Below are positions 5,923 through 6,043 of a DNA stretch of 6,043 bases, piece by piece. Position numbers and translations under genes: made by a program. Under the pieces are notes generated by a model. That model was not told the origin of the DNA, searched no databases, and saw only the letters and a list, made by a program, of their open reading frames with translations. The stretch is from Rhodospirillaceae bacterium (GTDB lineage Bacteria; Pseudomonadota; Alphaproteobacteria; CADEGL01). Location: contig JABIRQ010000158.1 in the NCBI GenBank assembly GCA_018699755.1, positions 1-6,043 of the forward strand, in the 5' to 3' direction. Every line of letters starts with the position of its first letter. Positions within the stretch are counted from its first letter, which is position 1.

Positions 5923-6043
5923 GCGCTGATCTCTCGTTAACCCGCCTGCCCGCCCGCGAGGTGGTGCAATTGCTGGAGGTGGGCGAGGTCTCACCGCTGG
6001 AGTTAATCGACGCCGCCCTCGCCCGCATCGAGCAGGTGGAGCC
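5919..6043 (+). CDS. Amidase, amidase-signature family (3' partial)
   Basis: The first 41 codons of an amidase run off the right edge. The N-terminus reads LTRLPAREVVQLLEVGEVSP followed by LELIDAALARIEQVEP. This is the characteristic first helix pair of the amidase-signature family (GatA, aliphatic and aryl amidases, allophanate hydrolase), whose members hydrolyse carboxamides with a Ser-cisSer-Lys triad. The triad and the signature lie outside the window, so substrate class cannot be stated; GatA itself usually starts slightly differently and is not favoured. The ATG at 5919 is the only good start, since upstream in-frame codons back to a TGA at 5874 contain no ATG, GTG or TTG. No Shine-Dalgarno is visible. 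The ATGA overlap with an upstream frame would explain this as translational coupling to a gene now truncated. Confidence 0.85.
   Translation, partial: MSADLSLTRLPAREVVQLLEVGEVSPLELIDAALARIEQVE

Noticed and set aside
1..6043. CRISPR array, tRNA, insertion sequence, phage or defence system
   Set aside because: No regularly spaced repeats, no cloverleaf or terminal inverted repeats, no transposase, nuclease or integrase motifs were seen in any frame.

Overview
The window is high-GC DNA packed with genes, with strong G/C preference at third codon positions. Its gene families are an alginate-export-type porin, an MltB-type lipoprotein, a TlpA-like thiol oxidoreductase, a DoeA-like M24 hydrolase and a GYD-domain protein. 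Together they suggest a free-living proteobacterium, most likely an alphaproteobacterium of the Rhodospirillales type. That placement is an inference from gene content and composition; there is no rRNA or marker gene to settle it.

Layout, left to right. (1) A 5'-truncated outer-membrane porin (+) runs off the left edge and ends at 1183. (2) Facing it, one base away, is a minus-strand pair: a catabolic 2-keto-4-pentenoate hydratase-family enzyme (2465-3262), followed after 5 bp by a lytic murein transglycosylase lipoprotein (1185-2459). (3) A 129-bp divergent intergenic region (3263-3391) is the only sizeable non-coding stretch. (4) A plus-strand pair follows: a periplasmic TlpA/thioredoxin-like protein (3392-3955) and, 30 bp on, an M24 creatinase/ectoine-hydrolase-like protein (3986-5158). 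(5) On the minus strand, a GYD-domain small protein (5148-5477) overlaps the M24 gene tail-to-tail by 11 bp. Its start overlaps (ATGA) the stop of a TauD/TfdA dioxygenase of which only the C-terminal part remains (5474 to about 5875). (6) At the right edge an amidase begins at 5919 (+) and runs off the window.

The most notable local structure is the junction near 5865-5890. The minus-strand dioxygenase loses its N-terminal two thirds there. In the few bases before the amidase, a plus-strand frame looks like the tail of another protein-coding gene and ends with an ATGA overlap onto the amidase start. Both genes have lost their 5' parts at the same point. That fits a single deletion joining two operons, or a chimeric assembly.

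The other genes look ordinary. The minus-strand pair joins carbon catabolism with cell-wall remodelling without an obvious shared pathway. The M24 protein keeps the DoeA-like fold signature but lacks most canonical dinuclear-metal ligands, pointing to non-peptidase chemistry on a small amide or cyclic amidine. I found no CRISPR array, tRNA, rRNA, insertion sequence or convincing new multi-gene system.
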